NCBI RefSeq assembly: GCF_016093295.1
Contig: NZ_JAEDAL010000004.1
Location: 186,001 to 250,000, forward strand
Length of the DNA stretch: 64,000 bases
Direction: 5' to 3'
DNA from: Inhella gelatinilytica
GTDB taxonomy: Bacteria > Pseudomonadota > Gammaproteobacteria > Burkholderiales > Burkholderiaceae_C
Shown here: in pieces, positions 49,024 through 58,284 of the stretch
Numbering within the stretch: position 1 is the first letter of the stretch
Layout of the letters: each line of letters starts with the position of its first letter
Made by a program: the position numbers and the translations under genes
The notes under the pieces: generated by a model
Told to the model about the DNA's origin: nothing
What the model saw: the letters and a program-made list of their open reading frames with translations, nothing else
The model's database searches: none

Positions 49024-50225
49024 GCCCCTCCGGCCTCTACTGTCCAGGTGCGCGGAAGGTGAACCACCCCTTGCTCCAAATGGGTCTGCTTGACCTCAAA
49101 CCGCACCACATGTTCGGCAGCGGATCGCACCTGAATGCCCCGCTCGCACATGAGGTAGGCCGAGACGTAGTAGCGCCCTTTGAGTAAGCCCACCTGCGGG
49201 AAGCACAGCCGCACGCGCCCTGCACCGCCGTCATCGCGCACCAAATTCTGAGCATCCAACCAGCTACCCGCGCTCATGATCGACCGCCCTTCAGCATCCT
49301 GAACAACGACTCCCAAAACCGGGCAGGCATCATTGGGATCGCTCGCGAATTCCACTGCAATCACCAGTTCATCTTCGCCACTGCGCAAGACCCTTTCGTC
49401 CGACTCAACCCGTACTGACTTCAAGGCAGTTCGACCGGTGTCAAAGCGGTTTTCCTGCAGTGCCGATTCGCCGAGTTCCCCTTGCACGCCAAGGTGAGCC
49501 CGGTAGCGCACGATTGCTTCGGCGGACGGACCATCAAAGGCGATGCGGCCGCGGTTCAGCCACACTGCCCGAGGGCACAACGCCTCCACCTGGAAAAGCG
49601 CGTGAGAGCAAAACAGAATCGTGGCACCCGCCTCACGCAACGCCATGATGCGTTTGAACGACTTGCGGGCGAACGCCTCATCGCCCACGGCCAGAGCTTC
49701 GTCGATCACCAATATGTCGGGCTGAACGGAAGTCGCCAGGGCAAAGGCCAAGCGCACGAACATGCCGCTGGAATAACTGCGGACGGGCTGGTCCACAAAA
49801 TCTCCAATCTCTGCAAAGGCCAGGATGTCGGGCAACTTGGCCTCAGTCTCCTGCGGGGAAAGCCCCAGCAGCGGCGCACAAAAGCGCACGTTCTCGCGCC
49901 CCGTCAGCTCAGGGTTAAAGCCGGCCCCAAGTTCCAGGATGGCCGCAATGCGCCCTTGCACCCGCACTTCGCCCGCGCTGGGTTGCAGCACGCCGCACAC
50001 CAATTGCAGCAGGGTGGATTTACCCGCCCCGTTGCTGCCGATCAACCCCACCAACTCGCCACGACGGATGGACAAGTCCACGCCCACGAGCGCCTCGTGA
50101 ACCGGCCCTTGATCCACCGTGCCGCGCAACTGGCGCCACAGGCGCGCCCAGGGGCGGCTCTCGGTGGCATATCGCTTGGCCACGCCCCGTAGCTCAATCA
50201 CCCCATCATCGGATTGCGAGGTCAT
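49020..50225 (-). CDS. wzt: Polysaccharide ABC exporter ATP-binding protein (Wzt type)
   Basis: A 401-residue ATPase of the O-antigen/teichoic-acid exporter class. Walker A GLIGSNGAGKSTLL lies near 62, the signature YSSGMFVRLAFALA near 150, and Walker B ILVIDEALAVGDEAF near 173. After about residue 250 comes a C-terminal beta domain, as in Wzt proteins that recognise the non-reducing end of the finished glycan before export. The start at 50225 overlaps the permease stop (ATGA). The frame remains open upstream, but that part is the permease in another frame. Confidence 0.92.
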   Translation of the reverse strand: MTSQSDDGVIELRGVAKRYATESRPWARLWRQLRGTVDQGPVHEALVGVDLSIRRGELVGLIGSNGAGKSTLLQLVCGVLQPSAGEVRVQGRIAAILELGAGFNPELTGRENVRFCAPLLGLSPQETEAKLPDILAFAEIGDFVDQPVRSYSSGMFVRLAFALATSVQPDILVIDEALAVGDEAFARKSFKRIMALREAGATILFCSHALFQVEALCPRAVWLNRGRIAFDGPSAEAIVRYRAHLGVQGELGESALQENRFDTGRTALKSVRVESDERVLRSGEDELVIAVEFASDPNDACPVLGVVVQDAEGRSIMSAGSWLDAQNLVRDDGGAGRVRLCFPQVGLLKGRYYVSAYLMCERGIQVRSAAEHVVRFEVKQTHLEQGVVHLPRTWTVEAGGA

Positions 50226-51013
50226 ACCAAATCCGCAAAGCCCGGTTGCAATCGAACAAACACCCAGCGGCCCAGGGTCAAGATCAGCAGTGTCCCCAGA
50301 AGCGAGCCAGCCAGGAATCCCCAGTCCACGGCCTGTCCGAACCACGCCCAGCGCGCCAGTTCTATGGGGCCGGCCATCGGATTCAGCACCAACAGCCCTT
50401 GCAGCGCTGGCGGTGCGGCGTCCAGGGGATAAAAAACCGGCGACACGAACAGCAGACCGCCCAGAGCGACAGGCACCATCTGTTGCAGATCCCGCAGGTA
50501 GCAGGCGCAAGCTGAAAGCGCCCACACCCCGCCCAGGGCCAGCAGCCCCCACCAGGCCACGGCCAGCGGCGCCGCCCAAACATTCACGGAGGGCCGCCCC
50601 CCCAGCAGCACCCAGACCCCCGCCATGCTCACCCACTGCAGCACCAGGATGCCTAAGGCGGCCAGGATGACGGAGGTGCCTAGCAAGGGCAAAGGAAAGA
50701 TCACCCGCTTGACCAGCGACGCATGCTCCTGGATCAGGCGCGTGGCGCGGCTGAATACCTCGCTCCAAGCGCTGAACATCAAGAGACCCACGGAGAGGCG
50801 CACGGCATAGTCCAGCGGCAGGCCGGTACTGTCCCCCAGGCCGGGCCAACGGGCCTTGAAGACGCCCGTGAACACCAGCGCGTAGACCGCCACCATCAGC
50901 AGCGGCGCGATGAGGATCCAGGCCACACCGAGGACGGAGCCCCGAAAGCGGGCCTGCAAGTCCTTGCGCGCCAGCGGCCAGGCCAGGTCACGGGTCGTGC
51001 GCCACCAATTCAT
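50222..51013 (-). CDS. wzm: Polysaccharide ABC exporter permease (Wzm type)
   Basis: A 263-residue inner-membrane protein of the ABC-2 class with six hydrophobic segments. The N-terminal LARKDLQARFRGSVLGVAWI and the C-terminal VFVRLQPGFADLV are usual in Wzm/KpsM/RfbA permeases. With the next gene it should form a transporter moving undecaprenyl-linked glycan across the inner membrane. It lies six bases after the cyclophilin lipoprotein gene. Confidence 0.92.
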   Translation of the reverse strand: MNWWRTTRDLAWPLARKDLQARFRGSVLGVAWILIAPLLMVAVYALVFTGVFKARWPGLGDSTGLPLDYAVRLSVGLLMFSAWSEVFSRATRLIQEHASLVKRVIFPLPLLGTSVILAALGILVLQWVSMAGVWVLLGGRPSVNVWAAPLAVAWWGLLALGGVWALSACACYLRDLQQMVPVALGGLLFVSPVFYPLDAAPPALQGLLVLNPMAGPIELARWAWFGQAVDWGFLAGSLLGTLLILTLGRWVFVRLQPGFADLV

Positions 51014-51019
51014 CTGGGC

Positions 51020-51913
51020 TCAGCGAGACTGGCTGGCGAAGGTGATGGTCACATCGACCTTGGGGACGTTCTGCAGCGTGGTCACATTGCCCTCGATCGT
51101 GACATTGCGGGGCCCCGTTTCCACGGCGCCGATCGTGTCCACCACGTCAAGACCCGTCACCACCTTGCCAAACACCGCGTAGCCCGGCAGGGCCTCGCTT
51201 TGGAAATCAAAGTCCGGGTTGTCGCGCATGTTGATGAAGAACTGCGAGGTGGCGGTGTCCGTGCCGGCCAGACGCGCCATGGCAATCGTGCCCTGCAGGT
51301 TCTTGAGCCCGTTGTTGGACTCGTTCTTGATCGGCTCCTTAACCACGGTGATGGGCACCAGGGCCGTGCCAGTTCTGAACCCGCCCGCCTGGATCACTCC
51401 AAAGGCTGGATCCACCCGGTGGAACACCACGTTGCGGTAAAAGCCCTCGGCCACGTAATCGAGGAAGTTGTTCACCGACAACGGCGCCTTGATCGGATCC
51501 AGCTCCAGCACCATCGTGCCCTTGTTCGTGATCAACGTGACTTGGGGCGTCGGCACGTCCAGCGTCAACGTGCCCAGGCGCTTGCCAGCGGCGTTCTCCA
51601 CCGTCACCAAGAGGGCACCGAGCTTGTCCACCTTGCAGGTGAAGGAGCGGCTGAACTGCGTTCCGCCCGTGGAGGCGGTGACGGCGCCACAGCCCTCGGG
51701 CACCACGACCTTGAGCCCATCGGTCAAGCCCCCCCCCGTCACCGACACCGTCATGGTTCGGCGGTAGCCCACCGTCGTGGCCGAGATTGAGGACACGGTT
51801 TCCTGGTTCTCCTTGTCGGCCAGGGCCCCGCCCCCGCCTCCACAGCCCACCAGGCTCAAGCCCAGGCCCAAGGTCAGCCCCCAGGACCACGCGCGTTGCA
51901 GATTCGTCTTCAT
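51020..51913 (-). CDS. Cyclophilin-type peptidyl-prolyl isomerase lipoprotein
   Basis: A 297-residue protein. The signal sequence ends in a lipobox (SLVGC, cysteine near residue 24) followed by five glycines, so it should be a lipoprotein. Residues about 30-125 form an extra beta-rich domain. The cyclophilin domain (about 125-297) has VFHRVDPAFGVIQAGGF with the catalytic arginine, and TATSQFFINMRDN and VFGKVVTGLDVVDTI. It probably folds exported proteins in the periplasm. It overlaps the tolC-like gene by four bases and has AAGGA seven bases before the ATG. Confidence 0.9.
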   Translation of the reverse strand: MKTNLQRAWSWGLTLGLGLSLVGCGGGGGALADKENQETVSSISATTVGYRRTMTVSVTGGGLTDGLKVVVPEGCGAVTASTGGTQFSRSFTCKVDKLGALLVTVENAAGKRLGTLTLDVPTPQVTLITNKGTMVLELDPIKAPLSVNNFLDYVAEGFYRNVVFHRVDPAFGVIQAGGFRTGTALVPITVVKEPIKNESNNGLKNLQGTIAMARLAGTDTATSQFFINMRDNPDFDFQSEALPGYAVFGKVVTGLDVVDTIGAVETGPRNVTIEGNVTTLQNVPKVDVTITFASQSR

Positions 51914-53298
51914 GGTTTGTCCTTTTCTTGCGCAGCCGCGGCCTCCACCGGCGCGCCCGCCATTCCTAACCAGCGCTCGACCTCTTGAGCCACCTCAGCC
52001 GGCACCGTGCCGCTGAGCAGTTGCAACCGGGCGCGGGCCAGCACACCGTCAAGCTGTGCCTGCAGCAATTCCTTGCGCGCGTTGAAAAGACGGCTCTGCG
52101 CCTCCAACACATCCGCCGTGGTGCGCACGCCGGCCTGCAAGCCGCGCTGCACGCCCTCGACCATCAATTCGGCCGCGCGCACGGCGTCTTGGTAGAGGCC
52201 CACCCGCTCACGCCCGTTCAGCGCCGCCCAATATTGGCGCTCCACTTCAACCTGAGCCGTGCGGCGCTCGGCCTCCAGCTCGGCCTGGACTTTTAGCAGG
52301 TCGGACTGCGCGGCTTGAACCCCAGCATGGACGCCCCCGCCGTTGTAGATCGGCACGCTGAGCTGCAGGCCGTAGCTGCGCAGGCGGTTGCTTTGATTCA
52401 GGTTGCTGACCGACTCGTTGCTGCTGGTCTGCGCGCTGGCCACCAGGTCCAGGCGTGGGTAGTAGCCCGCCTGCTGGCGTTCCACCCCCATGCGCGCCAC
52501 TTCCACGTTTTTCTCGCGCGCCTGGATGGCGGCATGGAAGCGCAGCGCATGGGATTGCCATTCGCTCAAGTCCGTCGGGTCCAACGGCATCAGCTGCCAG
52601 CTGGCGGACACCTTGGGCACCTCGTCCACCTCGGTGCCCGTCAGGCGCACCAAGCCAGCGCGCGCCACCCGCACCTGGTCGCGGGCCTCGCTCACGCGGG
52701 CCTGCACCAGAGCGTGCTGAGCGCGGGCGTCGGCCAGTTCGATGCGCGAGCCCTCGCCCCGCTGCAGGCGCTGCTCGGCACGGCTGACCTGCTCCTCAAT
52801 CCAGCGCTGCTGAGCCTGGGCCTGGGTCAGCGCCTCCTCGGCCAGCAGGCGCTGCAGGTAGGCCACGGCCAGTCGGTCCAGCAGTTCATTGCCGCGCACG
52901 CGGTAGAGCGCGTCGGCCGCATCGGCCTGGCGCATGGCCTGCTTGTAGCGGGTGATGGCGTCGGCATTGAACAGCGGCGCCCGCAGCTGCAGCGCGTTTT
53001 GCGGGGCGATGTAGTCCACCGTCACCGTCACCGGCTGGTTGAGCGCGTTGGAGAAGTCGCGCTCCCCTTGGGTGCGCATCCGGTTGGAGCTCCAGGACAG
53101 CGTGGGCAGCAAGCCCGCACGCGCCACGCCCACGCCGTGGTGGGCGGAGTTGCGTTCGTGCCGCGCCGCCTCGAACTGGGCGTCGTGGCTCACCGCGGCG
53201 TCAAAGGCGCGCGCAAAGCCCAGCACCTCCGCGGTGGCACCCGCGCCCAGGCAAGCCAGGCTCAGCGCCAGGACCGTTTTACGCAAAGAGCCAGCCAT
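51910..53298 (-). CDS. TolC family outer-membrane channel protein
   Basis: A 462-residue protein with signal peptide (MAGSLRKTVLALSLACLGAG ... A). It has the duplicated TolC pattern of helices: AFDAAVSHDAQFEAARHERN in repeat 1, FNADAITRYKQAMRQADAAD, and LVASAQTSSNESVSN ... VPIYNGGGVHAGVQAAQSD in repeat 2. It should form the outer-membrane tunnel for the adjacent type I secretion system. The ATG at 53298 has AGGAGG at ideal spacing; a GTG two codons upstream overlaps the hlyD-like stop. Confidence 0.92.
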   Translation of the reverse strand: MAGSLRKTVLALSLACLGAGATAEVLGFARAFDAAVSHDAQFEAARHERNSAHHGVGVARAGLLPTLSWSSNRMRTQGERDFSNALNQPVTVTVDYIAPQNALQLRAPLFNADAITRYKQAMRQADAADALYRVRGNELLDRLAVAYLQRLLAEEALTQAQAQQRWIEEQVSRAEQRLQRGEGSRIELADARAQHALVQARVSEARDQVRVARAGLVRLTGTEVDEVPKVSASWQLMPLDPTDLSEWQSHALRFHAAIQAREKNVEVARMGVERQQAGYYPRLDLVASAQTSSNESVSNLNQSNRLRSYGLQLSVPIYNGGGVHAGVQAAQSDLLKVQAELEAERRTAQVEVERQYWAALNGRERVGLYQDAVRAAELMVEGVQRGLQAGVRTTADVLEAQSRLFNARKELLQAQLDGVLARARLQLLSGTVPAEVAQEVERWLGMAGAPVEAAAAQEKDKP

Positions 53299-53300
53299 AC

Positions 53301-54668
53301 TCACTCCTCCTTCATGGCCGCTGCGATCCGCTTGGTCAGCGGGTGCAGCAGGTAGGTCAGCAGCGAGCGCTCGCCGGTGCGGATCAGCACCTCGGCCGGC
53401 ATGCCGGGCTGCAGCTGGCGATGGCCCAGGGTCTTCAGGCCCTCAGGCGTCAGCTCCACGCGGGCGGCGTAATAGGTCTGCACCATCGAGCCCACCTGCT
53501 CCGTCACCGCATCGCCGGCCAAGCTCTTGAGCTTGGCATCCACCACCAGTTGGGGCGAATTGGCAAAGCCCGAGAAGCGCACCTCGGTGGCATCGCCCAC
53601 GCGCACGCGGTCGATCACGTGGGGCGGCACCTTGACGTCCAGGATCAGCGTCTCGCCTGCGGGCACCACGTCCATCAGGCGCTGGCCGGGCGACACCACA
53701 CCGCCCACGCCGCCCAACTGCAGGCCCACGATCTGACCGTCCATGGGGGCCACGATCTGGGTGCGCTTGAGTTCACCACGAATCGCGACCAGCTTTTCCT
53801 GGTTGGCCTGAACTTCGCGGCGCACATCGGTCAGCTGGGCCGAAGTCTCTTTCAGGTATTCCTGACGGCGCATCGCCATGCGCTGGCGCGTCTCGGCAAT
53901 GCCGTTGAGTGCCCGTTGAATGTTGGCCTGCACGTCCGCCATGCCAGCACGCAGCTCGGCTTGCGACTGCTCCAGCTGCAAGGCCTGGTTGCGCGGTGCA
54001 AAGCCGTCGGCTGCCAGGCTCTTGACGTTGTTCAGCTGCTCGCTCTGGTAGCGCGCTTGGGCCTGGCGCCCCTCCAGCACGCCCCGCAGGCCGGTGACCT
54101 GGGCTTGCAGACCGCCGATGGCCTCTTCGCCCGCGGCCATCTCGGCCTGTTGGGCGGCCCGCCGCGCGTCGAACAGCTGCTGCTGCGCCATCATGTGCGG
54201 CTTGGCCGGCCCGTCAGCCGCGGCCAGCACATCGGGGTGGAAGCTGATGCGCCCCGCCCCGCTGAGTTCCGCCAGCAAGCGGCTTTCCATCGCGCGCTGG
54301 GCCAGGTAGGCCTGCTGGATGGTTTCGTAGCCGGCGCGGGTGGTGGCATCGTCCAGCACCACCAGCACGTCGCCCGCCTTGACGGGCTGTGCATCGTGGA
54401 CGCGCAGCTCCTTGATCACCCCACCCTGCAAGTGCTGAATGGGCTTGCGCCGCGACTCCACGGCCACCGTACCCTGTGCCGAGACCCCTTCGTCCAGCGG
54501 GGCCCAGGCGGCCCAAGCCAGGAAGGCGCCAAAGCCCACCACCAGCACCCAGAACCCCAGGCGGATGGGACCGCGGGTGTCAGACAGCAGGGCCACGTCG
54601 GTGACGTCCACCGCCTCGCCGCTGTTGTTGCGGGGCGTGCCCGCCGTCGTCCCTTGGGAAGCGTTCAT
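53301..54668 (-). CDS. HlyD family type I secretion membrane-fusion protein
   Basis: A 455-residue periplasmic adaptor. A single N-terminal membrane helix (about 36-56, LGFWVLVVGFGAFLAWAAWA) is followed by a biotinyl-lipoyl-like half (VIKELRVHDAQPVKAGDVLV), a long helical hairpin (about 110-290), and the second lipoyl half (IVAPMDGQIVGLQLGGVGGV). The end KVPPHVIDRVRVGDATEVRF is typical of HlyD/PrtE. It bridges the ABC transporter and TolC. The ATG at 54668 was preferred; an ATG at 54674 and a TTG at 54686 are possible. It lies 47 bp after the ABC gene. Confidence 0.93.
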   Translation of the reverse strand: MNASQGTTAGTPRNNSGEAVDVTDVALLSDTRGPIRLGFWVLVVGFGAFLAWAAWAPLDEGVSAQGTVAVESRRKPIQHLQGGVIKELRVHDAQPVKAGDVLVVLDDATTRAGYETIQQAYLAQRAMESRLLAELSGAGRISFHPDVLAAADGPAKPHMMAQQQLFDARRAAQQAEMAAGEEAIGGLQAQVTGLRGVLEGRQAQARYQSEQLNNVKSLAADGFAPRNQALQLEQSQAELRAGMADVQANIQRALNGIAETRQRMAMRRQEYLKETSAQLTDVRREVQANQEKLVAIRGELKRTQIVAPMDGQIVGLQLGGVGGVVSPGQRLMDVVPAGETLILDVKVPPHVIDRVRVGDATEVRFSGFANSPQLVVDAKLKSLAGDAVTEQVGSMVQTYYAARVELTPEGLKTLGHRQLQPGMPAEVLIRTGERSLLTYLLHPLTKRIAAAMKEE

Positions 54669-54715
54669 GCTCATCTCTCGTTTCAACTCGTCAATTCGTT
54701 GTGTTCGGCGGTGGC

Positions 54716-56476
54716 TCAGCCGGCAGCGGGCTTGAGCGCGCCGGGGCCGGCCAAGGTGTTCGCAAAACCCGCGGGTGCCGCGGGCGGGGCGGTTTGCACC
54801 TTCACTTCGGCGATCTGGGCGATCTGCCCGGCCTGTAGCACCAGCACCCGGTCACAGGCGACCAAGACCTTTTGCTGGTGCACGATCATGAACACCGTGC
54901 TGCCGCCGGCCTTCAGGTCGCGCACGGCGCGAATCAGTGCGGTCTCACCCACGTCGTCCAGGTTGGCATTGGGCTCGTCCAGCACCACCAGGCGGGGGTT
55001 GCCGTACAGCGCCCGGGCCAAGCCGATGCGCTGGCGCTGCCCACCTGAAAGCAGGCCGCCCGCCTCGCCCATGGGCGTGTCATAGCCCTTGGGGAAGCGC
55101 AGCACCATCTCGTGGATGCCAGTGCGCTGGGCCGCCTCGATGACCTTCATCGGGTCCATCTGCGCAAAGCGGGCAATGTTTTCGGCGATCGTGCCCTCGA
55201 ACAGCTCGATGTCCTGGGGCAGGTAGCCGACATGGGGGCCCAAGGCCTCGCGCGACCAGCTCTCGATGGGCTGGCCATCCAGCAGCACCGTGCCCTGGGT
55301 CTCCGGCCAGATGCCCAACAGGCAACGCGCCAGCGTGGACTTGCCCGCGCCCGAAGGGCCGACGATGCCCACCACCTCGCCGGCCTTGAAGTCGGCAGTC
55401 AGGCCTTTGAGGATGGGCTCCTTGCGCGCGGGGGCAGTGGCCACGAGGTCACGCAGGCTGATTTGGCCTTGCACGGTTTGACCGGCATGCTCGTCGCCGC
55501 GGGGTGGGTGGGTCACCAGCAGCGCATCCAGGCGGTGATAAGACTGGCGAGCATCAATGAACTGCTTCCAGGTCGCCACCAAGGTGCCGATGGGGCGCAT
55601 GGCGTTAGAGGCCAGGGCATTCGAGGCCACCATGGCGCCCACACCGATTTCGCCTTTCACGGCCAGCCAGGCTCCCAGGCCCAGCATCAGCGACTGCTGG
55701 GTGTACTGGATGAACTTGACCGTGGCCTGGATGCGGTGCTGCAGGTGCATGGCATCACCCTGCTGGGCCAACTGCGCTTCATAACCAGCCTGCCACTGGC
55801 GGCGCAGGTTGCCCTGCATGCCCAGGGCCTCAATGGTCTCGGCGTTGCGCAGCTTGCCCACCAAGAAGCTGGTGGAGCCGCTGGTCGCATCGTTCGCCGC
55901 CTCGACGCGCTGCGCCGAAATGCGGTGCGACCAGACCGCCACAAGGGCCAGCACGATACAGGCCACCACCGCACCCCAGCCCAGCAGCGGGTGCATCAAA
56001 AAGAGGACGCCGATGTAGATCAAGGCCCAGGGCGTGTCGAAGAACGCGAAGACCCCGTTGCCGGTGAGGTACTGACGCAGCATCACCAAGTCGCCGAAGG
56101 CCTGCAGCGGTTTGGCCGAGGAGCCGCCCAGCCGCGCTTCGAAGCTTGCGTCGAACACCCGGGTGTTGAGGAACTGGTCGAAGCGCACGCCAGCGCGCAC
56201 CAGCAGGCGCGAGCGCACCCACTCGGAGAAGGCCATGACGGCGAAGAACAGCACCGTCACCAAGGTCAAGGCAATCAGTGTCCAGCCACTGCCCGACAAC
56301 ATGACGCGGTCGAACACCTGCAGCATGTACAGCGTGGGCGTCAGCATCAGCACGTTCACGAACAGGCTGAACACCGCCACCCAGATCAGTTCCTTGCGGA
56401 AGCCCTGCAGGCTGCGGCGCAACACCCCAGTGCCGCCGTCCGTTGCCTTCATTTCACTCATCCCCGATTCCTTCAT
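54716..56476 (-). CDS. Type I secretion ABC transporter, permease-ATPase (second copy)
   Basis: A 586-residue PrtD-type half-transporter with five to six membrane segments (about 25-300) and an ATPase domain. Walker A is GPSGAGKSTLARCLLG, the Q-loop GYLPQDIELFEGT, the signature LLSGGQRQRIGLARAL, Walker B LVVLDEPNANLDD, and the switch histidine lies in FMIVHQ. No C39 peptidase domain is present, so substrates would carry a C-terminal secretion signal. The start overlaps the preceding gene as ATGA; an ATG at 56461 has a better ribosome site (AAGGA). It is a diverged paralogue of its upstream neighbour. Confidence 0.92.
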   Translation of the reverse strand: MKESGMSEMKATDGGTGVLRRSLQGFRKELIWVAVFSLFVNVLMLTPTLYMLQVFDRVMLSGSGWTLIALTLVTVLFFAVMAFSEWVRSRLLVRAGVRFDQFLNTRVFDASFEARLGGSSAKPLQAFGDLVMLRQYLTGNGVFAFFDTPWALIYIGVLFLMHPLLGWGAVVACIVLALVAVWSHRISAQRVEAANDATSGSTSFLVGKLRNAETIEALGMQGNLRRQWQAGYEAQLAQQGDAMHLQHRIQATVKFIQYTQQSLMLGLGAWLAVKGEIGVGAMVASNALASNAMRPIGTLVATWKQFIDARQSYHRLDALLVTHPPRGDEHAGQTVQGQISLRDLVATAPARKEPILKGLTADFKAGEVVGIVGPSGAGKSTLARCLLGIWPETQGTVLLDGQPIESWSREALGPHVGYLPQDIELFEGTIAENIARFAQMDPMKVIEAAQRTGIHEMVLRFPKGYDTPMGEAGGLLSGGQRQRIGLARALYGNPRLVVLDEPNANLDDVGETALIRAVRDLKAGGSTVFMIVHQQKVLVACDRVLVLQAGQIAQIAEVKVQTAPPAAPAGFANTLAGPGALKPAAG

Positions 56477-58269
56477 GCTGCGCCCCCGACCTTGATGGGC
56501 ATCGCCATGGCGGCCCCAGGCTTGGGTGCCGCTTGGGCGGCTTGGGCCGCACCTTGTTGCGCGGCCTTGTTCAACTGCGCCATCACCTCGTCTCGCGGGC
56601 CGAAGGCCGCCACCTGGCCGTCGCGCAGGATCAGCAGCTTGTCGCAGGCTGGCAGCACGGCCGTGCGGTGGGTGATCACCACCACCGTGGCCTTGCGGGC
56701 CTTGAGCGTCAGCAGCAACTGCACCAGGGCCTTTTCGCCGGCCTCGTCCAGGCTGGCGTTGGGTTCATCCATGACGATGAAGCTCGGGTCACCATAGATT
56801 GCCCGGGCCAGGGCCACGCGCTGGCGTTGGCCACCCGACAGCACGGCGCCGTCTTCACCCAGCTTGGTTTCCCAGCCCTCGGGCAGGCTCTGAACCCATT
56901 CGGTCAAGCCGACCTGGGCCGCGGCCCGCTCGACCTTCTCCAGGTCCACCTTGCCGAAGCGGGCGATGTTCTCGGCCAGCGTGCCGTCAAACAGTTCCAC
57001 GCCCTGCGGCACATAGCCCAGGTGGGGCCCCAGCTTCTCCTTCGGCCAACCGTACACGTCGGCCCCATCCAGGCGCACCGTGCCCGAGAGCGTGGGCCAC
57101 AGGCCCACCATCAGGCGCGCCAAGGTAGTCTTGCCGCTGGCCGACGGGCCGATCACCGCCACCACCTCGCCAGGGCTGACCGCGAAGCTGGCGCCACGGA
57201 TGATGGGCAGTTGCGAACCCGGGGCCGCAGCCAACACGCCTTCGACGCTCAGCTGGCCCTTGGGCGGCGGCAACTCCATGCCCTCCTGGCCTTCAGGCAC
57301 GGCGGCCAAAAGGCTGTCTAGGCGCCTCCAGGAATCGCGGGCATTGACCACTAGGCGCCACTGGCCCACGAGCTGAGTCAAGGGCGTCAGCACCCGACCA
57401 CCGAGGATGGAGGCCACCAGCATCATGCCGCCCCCCCCCGCCAAGTCGCCCTGCAAAGTAAGCCAGCACGAGGCCCCCAGCAGCAGCGAGCCCTGCAGGC
57501 CCTGCAGCATCTTGGACACCGCCGTGTTCAGGCCGGCGCGGTCAGAGGCCGCAGCTTGGTTGCCCAGCATGCCCTCCTGGCGCTTGAGCCAGCGCAACCG
57601 GATGGCGCCCAGCATGCCCATGCTCTCGATCACCTGGGCATTGCGCAGGCTGGCGCCGGCGTAGCCCTGCGCCTCGATCGAGGCCTTGTTCGCCTCCATC
57701 AGCATGGGCATGGTGTAGCGCTCGGTCAACCAGGCAATCACACCCAACAGCGCCGCGCCCAATGCTGCCAGCACCCCCAGCCAAGGACTGATGGCCGCTA
57801 CCAGGACCAGGAACACCAGCGAAGCCGGCAGGTCAAACAGCGCCGTCACCACCGGCGTGGCCGCCGCGTCGCGCAGCGTGCGCAGGTCGGAGAACACCTG
57901 CACGCTGCCGCCCGGCTGCTTGCGCAGTTGCTGGCGGAAGGCGGCATCAAACAAGCGCAGGCGTAGCCGCGCGTCCAGGTTCAGGCCCACCTGCTGCAAC
58001 AGCCGCAGACGTACCACATCCAACAACTCCATGACCACGTAGGCCGCCACCACCATCACGGTCAGCATCAGCAAGGTGGTTTCGTTGCGGCTGTTCAGCA
58101 CACGGTCGTAGACCTCCAGCATGTACCAGGTGGGCGCCAGGAACAGCAGGCTGGTGACCAGGCTGTAGCCCGCCACCCGCGCCAGCAGGGGCGATTGGGC
58201 GCGCAGGCCTTCGCGGAGTTCAGACACGGGCGCTTGGCCCGGCTGGGGCATTCGAGGGGGTGCAGACAT
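56473..58269 (-). CDS. Type I secretion ABC transporter, permease-ATPase (first copy)
   Basis: A 598-residue PrtD-type half-transporter. Membrane segments fill about residues 25-300. The ATPase has Walker A GPSASGKTTLARLMVG, Q-loop GYVPQGVELFDGT, signature LSGGQRQRVALARAI, Walker B FIVMDEPNASLDE and the switch histidine in VVVITHR. The C-terminus is an Ala/Gln-rich tail (AAQQGAAQAAQAAPKPG). Both ATPase sites of the pair look complete, so the two proteins could form a heterodimer or two homodimers. The gene starts 15 bp after the TnpB-like gene. Confidence 0.93.
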   Translation of the reverse strand: MSAPPRMPQPGQAPVSELREGLRAQSPLLARVAGYSLVTSLLFLAPTWYMLEVYDRVLNSRNETTLLMLTVMVVAAYVVMELLDVVRLRLLQQVGLNLDARLRLRLFDAAFRQQLRKQPGGSVQVFSDLRTLRDAAATPVVTALFDLPASLVFLVLVAAISPWLGVLAALGAALLGVIAWLTERYTMPMLMEANKASIEAQGYAGASLRNAQVIESMGMLGAIRLRWLKRQEGMLGNQAAASDRAGLNTAVSKMLQGLQGSLLLGASCWLTLQGDLAGGGGMMLVASILGGRVLTPLTQLVGQWRLVVNARDSWRRLDSLLAAVPEGQEGMELPPPKGQLSVEGVLAAAPGSQLPIIRGASFAVSPGEVVAVIGPSASGKTTLARLMVGLWPTLSGTVRLDGADVYGWPKEKLGPHLGYVPQGVELFDGTLAENIARFGKVDLEKVERAAAQVGLTEWVQSLPEGWETKLGEDGAVLSGGQRQRVALARAIYGDPSFIVMDEPNASLDEAGEKALVQLLLTLKARKATVVVITHRTAVLPACDKLLILRDGQVAAFGPRDEVMAQLNKAAQQGAAQAAQAAPKPGAAMAMPIKVGGAA

Positions 58270-58284
58270 TCGGGTTCAGTCCAG

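Noticed and set aside
49020-50849. A 609-residue version of the Wzt ATPase
   Set aside because: The first 208 residues are the permease gene in another frame; the ATG at 50225 overlaps the permease stop and starts the ATPase properly.
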